Assembly (NCBI GenBank): GCA_964371075.1
Contig: CAYJKN010000006.1
Coordinates: 186,001 to 250,000 of the forward strand
Origin: UTCHB3 sp964371075
GTDB lineage: Bacteria > Bacteroidota > Ignavibacteria > Ignavibacteriales > Ignavibacteriaceae
Reading direction: 5' to 3'
DNA length: 64,000 nucleotides
Under the pieces are notes generated by a model. That model did not search any database. It was given only the letters and a program-made list of their open reading frames with translations, and was not told the origin of the DNA. The translations under genes were made by a program, and so were the position numbers. Below are positions 52,504 to 60,590 of this stretch, one piece after another; the stretch's first letter is position 1, and the number at the start of each line of letters is the position of its first letter.

Positions 52504-54138
52504 ATGAAACGCGTTATCACACTATTTATTGTAATGGCTTTTTTTGTTAATGCCCAGCAAGCGGAAAAACCGAAACTTGTTGTTGGGATTGTTATCGATC
52601 AGATGAGGTACGACTATATCTCCCGGTATTGGGACCTCTTTGGTGAGGGGGGATTTAAAGAACTTGTAAATAATGGATACCAGTGCAGTAATACACAATA
52701 CACATATTTACCGACATATACCGGTCCCGGGCATGCTTCAATTTTCTCGGGAACTGCTCCATGGATGCACGGAATTGTTGGGAATTTTTGGTATGACAGG
52801 GACTCCAAAAAGTCGATTTATTGTTCTGATGATTCCACTGTGACCGCTGTTGGTGGAACACCTGAGCAAGGGAAATATTCACCCCGCCTTTTACTCTCCA
52901 ACTCAATTGCAGATGAAATGAGAATCTCCAATTCGTTTAAATCAAAAACCATTGGTATTGCGATTAAGGAGCGAAGTTCGATTCTTCCGGCGGGTCATTC
53001 AGCCAATGGTGCCTACTGGTTTGATGAAATTCTGGGGTTATGGATTACTTCCACCTATTATATGAACGACCTGCCACAGTGGGCGAAAGAATATAATGCC
53101 CGTAAAAGATCAAATGAATTGTTGAAAATGAAGTGGGAAACTTCGTTTCCGATCGAAAGATATACAATGTGTTCGGAAGATGACAATCCACATGAAGGTC
53201 TGTTTAAAGGAGAAACAAAACCCGTTTTCCCACACGATATTCCCGCAATCACAAAAGCATTGGGGAATTTTAGTGCGATTGAGGGGACTCCACAGGGGTT
53301 AACCCTGACCCGTGAATTTGCAGAAGCTGCAATTATTGGCGAAAAACTGGGGCAGGGTGAATTCACAGATATGCTCACACTTAGCTTTTCTTCTACCGAT
53401 TATGTTGGTCACAGATACGGACCACAGGCAATCGAAACCGCTGATATTTATATAAAACTTGATAAAGAGTTAAAAGACCTTATCACATTTCTGAAAAAAC
53501 AATTCCCAAATGGCGATTATTTGGTGTTCCTGACTGCTGACCATGGTGCAGCCGAAGTTCCGGGATATGTGAGACAAAACCATATAGATTGTGGTCTTCT
53601 CGATTTTTCAACTTATGAAAAAGTTGCTGAAGAAGCTCTCAGGAAGAAGTTCACCCATCCTGCCAGCACAAAGTTTATTGCAGACATCAAAAATTATCAA
53701 ATCTACTTTGATTATGATATGCTCAAAAAGTATAACACCACTATCTCCGAAGTAACCGCAATAATTAGACCTGAACTGTTAAAAATCTCAGAATTGAGGG
53801 AAGTTTTTGAGTCAACCGACCTTGAGACCCGTTCAAGTTCTTATGATCCACTCAGAAGTAAATACTTCTTTGGATACAACAAAAAAAGAAGTGGCGACGC
53901 ATGGATAGTTTTTAATCCGGGGTGGTTACAGCATGACAGCAAAGGCACATCACATGGCTCACCATATGAATATGACACTCATGTACCTCTGATCTTTTAT
54001 GGAATGAGTGTTAACAAAGGAGAATACAGAGGGAAAGTGGAGATTACAGATATTGCCCCCACTGTTTCCAATTTCCTTAAGATTAATTCCCCAAATGGAA
54101 GTTTTGGAAATGTAATTGAGGGAGTCTTTAAAAAGTAG
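52504..54138 (+). CDS. PafA-like alkaline phosphatase / phosphodiesterase family protein, secreted
   Basis: A 544-residue enzyme of the alkaline phosphatase/NPP superfamily. A signal peptide (VITLFIVMAFFVNAQ) is followed by metal ligands in VIDQMRYDYISRY (Asp), the nucleophile region LPTYTGPGHASIF (Thr, about residues 71-73), SFSSTDYVGHRYGP (Asp, His), TADHGAAEVPG (Asp, His) and a late His in GTSHGSPYEYD. PafA-type enzymes in Bacteroidota hydrolyse phosphate monoesters in the periplasm without calcium and act in phosphate scavenging. The ATG at 52504 directly follows AATGAA and lacks a strong Shine-Dalgarno. A terminator follows. Confidence 0.92.
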   Translation: MKRVITLFIVMAFFVNAQQAEKPKLVVGIVIDQMRYDYISRYWDLFGEGGFKELVNNGYQCSNTQYTYLPTYTGPGHASIFSGTAPWMHGIVGNFWYDRDSKKSIYCSDDSTVTAVGGTPEQGKYSPRLLLSNSIADEMRISNSFKSKTIGIAIKERSSILPAGHSANGAYWFDEILGLWITSTYYMNDLPQWAKEYNARKRSNELLKMKWETSFPIERYTMCSEDDNPHEGLFKGETKPVFPHDIPAITKALGNFSAIEGTPQGLTLTREFAEAAIIGEKLGQGEFTDMLTLSFSSTDYVGHRYGPQAIETADIYIKLDKELKDLITFLKKQFPNGDYLVFLTADHGAAEVPGYVRQNHIDCGLLDFSTYEKVAEEALRKKFTHPASTKFIADIKNYQIYFDYDMLKKYNTTISEVTAIIRPELLKISELREVFESTDLETRSSSYDPLRSKYFFGYNKKRSGDAWIVFNPGWLQHDSKGTSHGSPYEYDTHVPLIFYGMSVNKGEYRGKVEITDIAPTVSNFLKINSPNGSFGNVIEGVFKK

Positions 54139-54169
54139 CAATTTTTATATTTTAATGAATTAAATTTGA

Positions 54170-54209
54170 AACCTGAATGTCATTTTATTGGCATTCAGGT
54201 TTTCTTTTT
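54170..54209 (+). terminator. Rho-independent terminator of the PafA-like gene
   Basis: Ten-bp stem AACCTGAATG (54170-54179) / CATTCAGGTT (54192-54201), 12-base loop, then TTCTTTTT. An ATG at 54177 lies inside this stem, so it is not a credible start for the next gene. Confidence 0.92.
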
Positions 54210-54230
54210 CCTACGAATTTCCGGATCGGG

Positions 54231-56279
54231 ATGTTTTCCATTTCTACACTAAAAAAGACCGCTTTTTTTTCTTTACTGCTTTTTGCTGCTACCATGACCA
54301 ATGCTCTTTTTTTTAACCAACTTGGTTATTATGCTGCATTAGTCTTCCTCTCGGTTGTTTGGTTAAAAGGTGAAAAAGAAGTCTTTCCCAAAACAGGACT
54401 TGGAGTGTTTATGCTCCTCTTTTTAATTGCCGAAGTATTGGCTTTGGCATTCTCTGATAATAAAGCGCAGGCACTCGAATTTGGGTTTAAAAGGGTAATT
54501 CTTCTTCCAATTGTTTTTACAATAGCAGCGGGTATTAATGATGAAAAACAGCTCAAAATCTTCTTCTTTACTTATCTGGTTTTTGCCCTTGGTTCTGATT
54601 TTATGTATATCGGATTTTCGATAGAGTATTTTCTGAAAGACCTTTACAAGTTTACATCTGAGGGGCCAAGTGTCCTTTTACATCCCATCACAACAAGTGA
54701 ACTTACTTCATTTACAGCACTTTTCCTTTTTTCACTTTTCCTTAATGAGAGCAGAAGAAAATGGAAAATCGCCTGGTTGGTACTTTTTCTTATCTCTTTT
54801 GTTTCGTTGCTCGCAACCTTTAAAAGAACAGGGTGGATAGGGCTTGGGCTGGGCATTCTGGTAATTTTACTCTTGAACAAAAATTATAAGGTTATCGCTT
54901 TTGGTGTTATGGCTTTTATTGTAATGATCGTTTTCTCCACTAATGAATCAAGGGTATTTATTTCCGATCTGAATGGAAATCCTGTGGCCGCTTTTGAAAC
55001 AGACGGTCTTGCCTATAAGGTTCAGACGGAGGGGGAAGAACTGTTTATCTCCGATTTTAACGGGGGATTAAAAATATATAAAAACGGGGTAATACAGTCG
55101 GTTCTGGAAACGCCGGCTCCCATTTACGAAATTGAAAAGTGGGGAGATAAATATACCGCATTTTTGAGCGATTACAGGATTTTAATTCTTGGAAAGGATA
55201 AAAAGACCGGATTCAGGATAGAGAAGGAATTCACCTCTCCGGGGTATTTGGGCAGAGTACGGGTCAGCAGAGGAATGCTTTACACAGTTGATAGTGACAG
55301 TGGAATTACAGTTTACCGAAGTATAAATGAGATAAATAAACCTGTTAGATTTCCTCAATTTAAAAGAGGAATTGGTATAGTTGTAGATTCAAATTATATA
55401 AATCTAATTTATTCAAATTATGCGCATACAACGATAAAACTTGATTCAGCAGGTTTTCCAGGGGATACTGTGTTCTATGATTCAAAGATACCAGAGGGTG
55501 CATCCTTTATCAGTTTTGTTCAGGGCAAATCATTATACTATTTTAACAAAGCTTTCCGACTCGCTGATCCCATCACCGGTAAAATAAAACCACTTCCACC
55601 AAATACCGACTGCAAAGGGGTGGCATATCCAACAGTTGCGTCCGGAACTGACTCGATTTATATTATCGGAATGGATAAAAATCTCTACAATCTGACGATC
55701 AAGGGCGATTCATCAGTGTTTCTTGATATCAGAGGTAAACTAGGCTTTTATCCATTTTCGCTAACGGCTTCAGATAAAAATATCTTTTATACCGATATTA
55801 AAAAGAGCCGGCTTTTAAGTTTCTTTGATATTACAGGTGAGAGTAACAGAAACAGACTCGTAATGTGGCGTATCGGCTGGGAAATATTTAAAGATCATCC
55901 CTTTTTTGGTGTAGGTGATATTGATCTTGCCGGTATTTTTAAGGAGTATAATCGTCCGTATGAAAAAGAGATAAAAGGGCACCTCCACAATAATTTTTTT
56001 CATCTGCTTGCCACACTTGGCGGATTTGGAATAATTTCCATTTTATTGTTGTTATATATGATGTTACTTAAAATGTACAAAATATTTAAGACGACAGAAC
56101 ATAGGTCATTCCACCGGGCACTTGTGATGGGTTCCCTTGCCTGTTTTGCATCATTTGCCGGAGCAGGCTTAACGGAGTTTAACTTTGGTGATCACGAAAT
56201 TATAACAATGGTGTGGTTCTCAGTTGGTCTCTCATTTGCTGTTGCAAAGGTTTCAGACAATTTGATTAAAGAAAAATAA
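54231..56279 (+). CDS. O-antigen ligase-type (Wzy_C) membrane protein with large propeller-like periplasmic insertion
   Basis: A 682-residue inner-membrane protein. Eight or more hydrophobic segments fill residues 5-235; LLATFKRTGWIGLGLGIL is the typical Wzy_C entry motif. Residues about 238-540 are a non-membrane insertion of beta-rich repeats (VFISDLNGNPV, LFISDFNGGLKIY, YTAFLSDYRILILG, DSIYIIGMDKNLYNL), resembling a beta-propeller. Then comes the standard WaaL/Wzy end NRLVMWRIGWEIFKDHPFFGVG and GHLHNNFFHLLATLGGFG with two more helices. Such enzymes ligate or polymerise O-antigen chains. I chose the ATG at 54231 because an upstream ATG is inside the terminator. Confidence 0.85.
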   Translation: MFSISTLKKTAFFSLLLFAATMTNALFFNQLGYYAALVFLSVVWLKGEKEVFPKTGLGVFMLLFLIAEVLALAFSDNKAQALEFGFKRVILLPIVFTIAAGINDEKQLKIFFFTYLVFALGSDFMYIGFSIEYFLKDLYKFTSEGPSVLLHPITTSELTSFTALFLFSLFLNESRRKWKIAWLVLFLISFVSLLATFKRTGWIGLGLGILVILLLNKNYKVIAFGVMAFIVMIVFSTNESRVFISDLNGNPVAAFETDGLAYKVQTEGEELFISDFNGGLKIYKNGVIQSVLETPAPIYEIEKWGDKYTAFLSDYRILILGKDKKTGFRIEKEFTSPGYLGRVRVSRGMLYTVDSDSGITVYRSINEINKPVRFPQFKRGIGIVVDSNYINLIYSNYAHTTIKLDSAGFPGDTVFYDSKIPEGASFISFVQGKSLYYFNKAFRLADPITGKIKPLPPNTDCKGVAYPTVASGTDSIYIIGMDKNLYNLTIKGDSSVFLDIRGKLGFYPFSLTASDKNIFYTDIKKSRLLSFFDITGESNRNRLVMWRIGWEIFKDHPFFGVGDIDLAGIFKEYNRPYEKEIKGHLHNNFFHLLATLGGFGIISILLLLYMMLLKMYKIFKTTEHRSFHRALVMGSLACFASFAGAGLTEFNFGDHEIITMVWFSVGLSFAVAKVSDNLIKEK

Positions 56280-56288
56280 ACGATTAAT

Positions 56289-58718
56289 ATGACAGTAAAA
56301 AAACAGATTCTTTTCCTTTTTATTTTATTTTCGATTGTAGTATTTCCTCAGACAGTTTCTGTGAGCGGGAAAGTGGTTGACCAGAAAACAGGGGAGGCTC
56401 TATCTTTCGGGACTTTGCGGGTAGTGGGAAATAAAACCGGAACCACATCAAATAAAGATGGCAATTATGAACTCCTTCTAAAGAAGGGGAAATATAAAAT
56501 TACGGCGTCGTTTGTAGGGTATCTTTCGGATACTGTGGAGGTTGAAGTTGTAAAAAACCTTACAAATGTAAATTTTTCTTTGGTGAGTTCACAAGTGGAG
56601 TTGAAAGAAATTACAGTGTTTCCGGGAGAAAATCCTGCTTTTGGGATAATTCGAAAAGCGATTGAGAGAAAAAATGAGAGAAAAAATATTCTCAAAAGTT
56701 ACAAATTTAACGCTTATACGAAAGGAATCATAAGAACCACAGACGATATAAGCGTTTCAGGAAGCAGGTCAGGACAAGCGATAACTTTAGGGACTGCCTC
56801 CGACACAGGTGATCTGAAAATCACCGGAATTATAGAAAACGTCTCTGAAGCCTACTTCAAAGCACCATCCCAATATAAAGAGATAATTACTGCCAGAAGG
56901 CAATCAGCTAATGTACCATCTTTTGCAAATATTTTAACGGGTGGAAGGTTCATTGCAAACTTTTACGAGGATCAAATCATCTTTTTTGGGAATAATAATT
57001 TTATCGGTCCTATTGCGGATAACTCTATTCCCCACTACTATTATTACATAAAAGATACCCTCTCGATAGATCACAAAAATATTTTTAAAATACATATTGA
57101 ACCTGATGATCCTGCCGATCCCGGGTTCATCGGTGATCTCTATATACTGGATAAATCCTTTGACCTGATCAAGGTGGAACTGTCGGCAAACAAGGTCGGT
57201 ACCGTAGCATATTTTTTTGATACACTTACCTTTTTTCAGCAATATCTGGAATATACCGAAAATGCAATTTATATGCCTGCCGACTATAGAATCGTGGCAA
57301 ATGTGAATTATTTGGGACTTCTTAAGGCAGGATTTGAGTTAAATACTGCATTAAATGATTGGGAACTGAATATTCCGCTTAATGATGATATTTTTGGCAA
57401 AGCGCTGATAACAGTGCTACCCGATGCTGATTCAAAAGATTCATCTTTCTGGAATGTATATCAAGGGATTCCAAATACTGTTGAGGAAGTTGAAGCATAT
57501 ACAAGGATTGATTCCCTCGAAAACAAACCACAAAATTTCTGGGATAATTTTTCACTTCTCTCAGACAGAATCTCATTCAGTGATAATTTTTCGATCAGCG
57601 GTTTGCCCGCGATGTACCATTTTAATCCTGTTGAAGGACACACTGCCGATTTCAGGGTAAATGGATTTGATTTAATGGATAAAAGACTCACAACTGTTCT
57701 AAATTTAAGTTATGGCTTTGATGATCAAAAGTTTAAATCTTCATTATCAGCTACATATCTTCTTGGTGATTATCGGACCCACCGACTCGATTTTAAAATT
57801 TACGACGGTATCAACACACTTTTTCGGAGTAACCAGGAATACGGAAAAGTATTCACATCGTTAAGCACCCTTTTTTCAAAATATGATTTTAATGATTACT
57901 ACTATTCAAAGGGAGTGGAATTTTTATATTCAGGTGAAATATTTCCCGTTTTGAACGTTGATCTTGGATTTAAGAACAGGACAGATAATTCAGCGGTAGT
58001 TAATTCAAATGCTTCAATATTTAACACTGATAAACAATACAGACAAAATCTCGCGGTAACTGAATTGAGACTGAATGAATTTTCAGCCGGATTAAGGTTC
58101 GATTCACGAAATTATATTGAAGACGGACTTTACAGAAGAAGATTGTGGGGGAATTTTCACTTCACAACTGAAGCCGAAATTAAATATGTTCCGGGTGATA
58201 TGAGTTCAGGAATTGACTATAAAAGTTATTCCCTTTGGGGACGAATGTTCCTCAGGACTTCACTAAACACCACAATGACAATCAGGGCAAATTTCTTTTC
58301 AACAGACGGGGGAATGCCTGTTCAGATGCTCTATTCCCTTCCCGGAAACATTTCAGGTACCTCTCAGAATCAATCTTTCAGAACACTTGATTTGGGTGAA
58401 TTTATCGGTGACAGGGGATGGACAGTTTTTATTGTGGAGAATCTGGGAGATCTCCCATTGCGATTAACGGGGATATCTTTTCTAAAACGATTAAATCTCC
58501 AGTTTACAGGATTTTTTAATGCGGGGATGATCGAGTATGGTCAGGCTTCCAAGGCACTTCAACCATTTAATGTAAAAAGACTCACCTCTCCTCTCTACGA
58601 GATTGGTTTTGGAGTGGGTCATCAACTGTTTCCGGTCCGGTTTGATTTTGGTTTTCGCTTAAATCATACAGAAGAAAAGAGTTTTAGAGTAGGAATTAAC
58701 ACATTTTTGATCTTATAG
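56289..58718 (+). CDS. DUF5686 outer-membrane protein with carboxypeptidase-like regulatory domain
   Basis: An 809-residue protein with a signal peptide (QILFLFILFSIVVFPQ), a CarboxypepD-like beta-sandwich (residues 20-95: VSGKVVDQKTGEALSFGTLRV, TSNKDGNYELLLKKGKY, ASFVGYLSDTVEVEV) and then the DUF5686 region (NPAFGIIRKAIERKNERKN, YTKGIIRT). The last 350 residues are amphipathic strands, consistent with a beta-barrel ending in FRVGINTFLIL. It may be a TonB-dependent-receptor-like outer-membrane protein without a plug. The role is unknown in the group. It starts 9 bases after the Wzy_C-type gene and may be in the same operon. Confidence 0.88.
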   Translation: MTVKKQILFLFILFSIVVFPQTVSVSGKVVDQKTGEALSFGTLRVVGNKTGTTSNKDGNYELLLKKGKYKITASFVGYLSDTVEVEVVKNLTNVNFSLVSSQVELKEITVFPGENPAFGIIRKAIERKNERKNILKSYKFNAYTKGIIRTTDDISVSGSRSGQAITLGTASDTGDLKITGIIENVSEAYFKAPSQYKEIITARRQSANVPSFANILTGGRFIANFYEDQIIFFGNNNFIGPIADNSIPHYYYYIKDTLSIDHKNIFKIHIEPDDPADPGFIGDLYILDKSFDLIKVELSANKVGTVAYFFDTLTFFQQYLEYTENAIYMPADYRIVANVNYLGLLKAGFELNTALNDWELNIPLNDDIFGKALITVLPDADSKDSSFWNVYQGIPNTVEEVEAYTRIDSLENKPQNFWDNFSLLSDRISFSDNFSISGLPAMYHFNPVEGHTADFRVNGFDLMDKRLTTVLNLSYGFDDQKFKSSLSATYLLGDYRTHRLDFKIYDGINTLFRSNQEYGKVFTSLSTLFSKYDFNDYYYSKGVEFLYSGEIFPVLNVDLGFKNRTDNSAVVNSNASIFNTDKQYRQNLAVTELRLNEFSAGLRFDSRNYIEDGLYRRRLWGNFHFTTEAEIKYVPGDMSSGIDYKSYSLWGRMFLRTSLNTTMTIRANFFSTDGGMPVQMLYSLPGNISGTSQNQSFRTLDLGEFIGDRGWTVFIVENLGDLPLRLTGISFLKRLNLQFTGFFNAGMIEYGQASKALQPFNVKRLTSPLYEIGFGVGHQLFPVRFDFGFRLNHTEEKSFRVGINTFLIL

Positions 58719-58727
58719 GAAACCAAT

Positions 58728-59384
58728 ATGTCAACAATTGAAATCAAAACAAAAGCAGGCAGTTTTTATCCCGGTAAAGTTCTTTGTGTAGGTAGAAACT
58801 ACGAAGAACACGCAAAAGAACTTGGAAATGAAGTACCTGATTTTCCGCTTTTTTTCATGAAACCCTCCTCAAATTTGGCACAGTCAGGTGCTGTAATTGA
58901 GGTTCCACCTTATTCTGACGATATGAATTACGAAACTGAGCTTGTGCTTTTGATCGGCAAAGACATTAAAAATGTTTCACATGAAGAAGCGGAAGAGGCG
59001 ATAATTGGGTATGCAACCGGACTTGATATGACCCTGCGTGATCAGCAGAATATCCTAAAAGGGAAGGGACACCCATGGGAAAAAGCAAAATGTTTTGATA
59101 ATGCAGCAATTGTATCTGAATTCATTTTGAAAGAAGACCTCCATCTGACACTGGATGAAAAAATCGTTCTACACGTTAATGGTGAAATAAAACAAAACGC
59201 ACCATTAAATTTAATGATATTTAAACCGGCAGTTATTGTGTCGGAAATATCAAAAATGATGACCATCGAAAAGGGTGATCTTGTGTTTACCGGTACTCCT
59301 GCAGGAGTGGGAAGGGTAACATCAGGGGCAGAGTTGTCCGGATATGTAGAAGGAATTCCTATTGTAAAAGCGACGATAAAATAG
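58728..59384 (+). CDS. Fumarylacetoacetate hydrolase family protein
   Basis: A 218-residue hydrolase or isomerase of the FAH superfamily. Metal-binding residues are in the E-x-E pattern MNYETELVLLIGKDI and the DMTLRD loop; FFMKPSSNL and PWEKAKCFDN are conserved, as is VFTGTPAGVGRV near the end. Homologues (YcgM/FAHD1 type) cleave acylpyruvates, decarboxylate oxaloacetate or open 2-hydroxyhepta-2,4-diene-1,7-dioates; the activity here cannot be told. The gene starts 9 bases after the DUF5686 gene and ends 2 bases before the convergent ruvA. Confidence 0.92.
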   Translation: MSTIEIKTKAGSFYPGKVLCVGRNYEEHAKELGNEVPDFPLFFMKPSSNLAQSGAVIEVPPYSDDMNYETELVLLIGKDIKNVSHEEAEEAIIGYATGLDMTLRDQQNILKGKGHPWEKAKCFDNAAIVSEFILKEDLHLTLDEKIVLHVNGEIKQNAPLNLMIFKPAVIVSEISKMMTIEKGDLVFTGTPAGVGRVTSGAELSGYVEGIPIVKATIK

Positions 59385-59386
59385 AT

Positions 59387-59971
59387 TTAACCCGTCAGTT
59401 TTTTTAGCGCCAGTTTCACAATTTCTTCGACTGAGGCTTTTGGATTTTCATCACAAAGAGAACCGACCACTTTTTCTGCTGCTTTTTGGTTAAATCCAAG
59501 AGTGATTAATGCAGTTAGTGCTTCAACTCTTGCTCCTCTGTGAGCAAACATGGTTGTCGAAGATGACTGAATTGAAGAGACTTTGCTTTTTAATTCAAGA
59601 ATGAGTCTTTCAGCAGTTTTTTTGCCGATGCCGGGGGCTGCATAAATACGGTGTGTATCTCCCAGTTCAATTGCATTCCTGAGTTCATCAACCCTGATAC
59701 CTGAAAGAAGTGCTATTGCAGTTTTTGGGCCAATTCCCGAAACTGAAATCAACAGACGAAACATGTCTCTTTCATCTTCCGAAATAAAACCAAAAAGTGT
59801 TATGGCATCCTGACTTACATTTGTATGAATAAAAAGAGAAGCCGATTGGTTTTCGCCAATTTTTTCAAATGTCATTAATGAAATGGATACATCATAACCC
59901 ACACCATTTACATCTATTAGTAACTGTGTGGGTTTTTTAATTAATAATTTTCCTGTCAGGTAGCCAATCAT
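59387..59971 (-). CDS. ruvA: Holliday junction DNA helicase subunit RuvA
   Basis: RuvA binds Holliday junctions as a tetramer and loads the RuvB motor. The 194-residue protein starts MIGYLTGKLLIKKPTQLLID, the N-terminal OB fold (VNGVGYDV); tandem HhH motifs are in LLISVSGIGPKTAIALLSG and IYAAPGIGKKTAERLILEL; a flexible linker (SSIQSSSTTM) leads to the C-terminal RuvB-binding domain (EALTALITLGFNQKAAEKVV). It follows ruvC by 63 bases on the same strand; ruvB is not in the window. Four 7-base repeats lie just before its start. Confidence 0.96.
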   Translation of the reverse strand: MIGYLTGKLLIKKPTQLLIDVNGVGYDVSISLMTFEKIGENQSASLFIHTNVSQDAITLFGFISEDERDMFRLLISVSGIGPKTAIALLSGIRVDELRNAIELGDTHRIYAAPGIGKKTAERLILELKSKVSSIQSSSTTMFAHRGARVEALTALITLGFNQKAAEKVVGSLCDENPKASVEEIVKLALKKLTG

Positions 59972-59979
59972 GTTTTTAG

Positions 59980-60007
59980 GTATTAAGTATCGGGTATCAG
60001 GTATTAA
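59980..60007. repeat. Short heptamer tandem repeat upstream of ruvA
   Basis: Four 7-base units: GTATTAA, GTATCGG, GTATCAG, GTATTAA. It begins 9 bases before the ruvA ATG (reverse strand) and fills almost half of the ruvC-ruvA spacer. It is similar in style to the octamer arrays but with period 7. Confidence 0.75.
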
Positions 60008-60034
60008 AACCTTTTAATTAGTTTAACCACAAAG

Positions 60035-60574
60035 TTAGTCATTTTTAACTATTCCGGGATTTTGTTTTACAAATTCTGTCCAGGATCTGGGCTTTTTATC
60101 TTTGGTGCCTGTTTGGAAAGATGCACAAAGAGCTATTGCCAGAGCATCGGAAGCATCAAGCGGAATCTCTTTTCCACCAAGATTTAACAAGGTTTTCACC
60201 ATGAAGTTCACTTGTTCTTTTGATGCATTACCTTTTCCGGTGACCGATTTTTTTACTTCCTTGGGAGAATACTCGGAAACTTTTAATCCACTTCGTATCG
60301 AAGCAATTATAGCCGTTCCTCTGGCATAACCAAGTTTTAGAGCTGACTGGATGTTTTTTCCATAAAAAGCTGTTTCAACGGCACATTCTTCAGGGTGGTA
60401 TTGCCTTATGACATTGTCAATTTCATTGTAGATGAAAGCAAGTTTGTTGGGCATCTCCAAATTTGATGGCACATAAATAACACCATATCCCAGATTTTCC
60501 CGCCGGTTTTCATCCTTAAAGATTATTCCATACCCACATTTAACCGTACCCGGATCAATCCCAAGAATTATCAT
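60035..60574 (-). CDS. ruvC: Holliday junction resolvase RuvC
   Basis: RuvC is the endonuclease that resolves Holliday junctions by symmetric cuts. The 179-residue protein shows the four acidic residues of the RNase H-like site: Asp in ILGIDPGTVKCGYG, Glu in CAVETAFYGKN, and a late pair in LDASDALAIALCA, plus KLGYARGTAIIAS. The length is normal. It starts 16 bases after the end of the T9SS cargo gene upstream and precedes ruvA, the usual ruvCA order, so the cargo gene may be cotranscribed with the repair genes. Confidence 0.97.
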   Translation of the reverse strand: MIILGIDPGTVKCGYGIIFKDENRRENLGYGVIYVPSNLEMPNKLAFIYNEIDNVIRQYHPEECAVETAFYGKNIQSALKLGYARGTAIIASIRSGLKVSEYSPKEVKKSVTGKGNASKEQVNFMVKTLLNLGGKEIPLDASDALAIALCASFQTGTKDKKPRSWTEFVKQNPGIVKND

Positions 60575-60590
60575 AAGTCCAATCTATTTA

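Noticed and set aside
54177..54230. An earlier ATG for the O-antigen ligase-type gene
   Set aside because: The ATG is inside the 10-bp stem of the preceding terminator, and the added residues do not look like family sequence.
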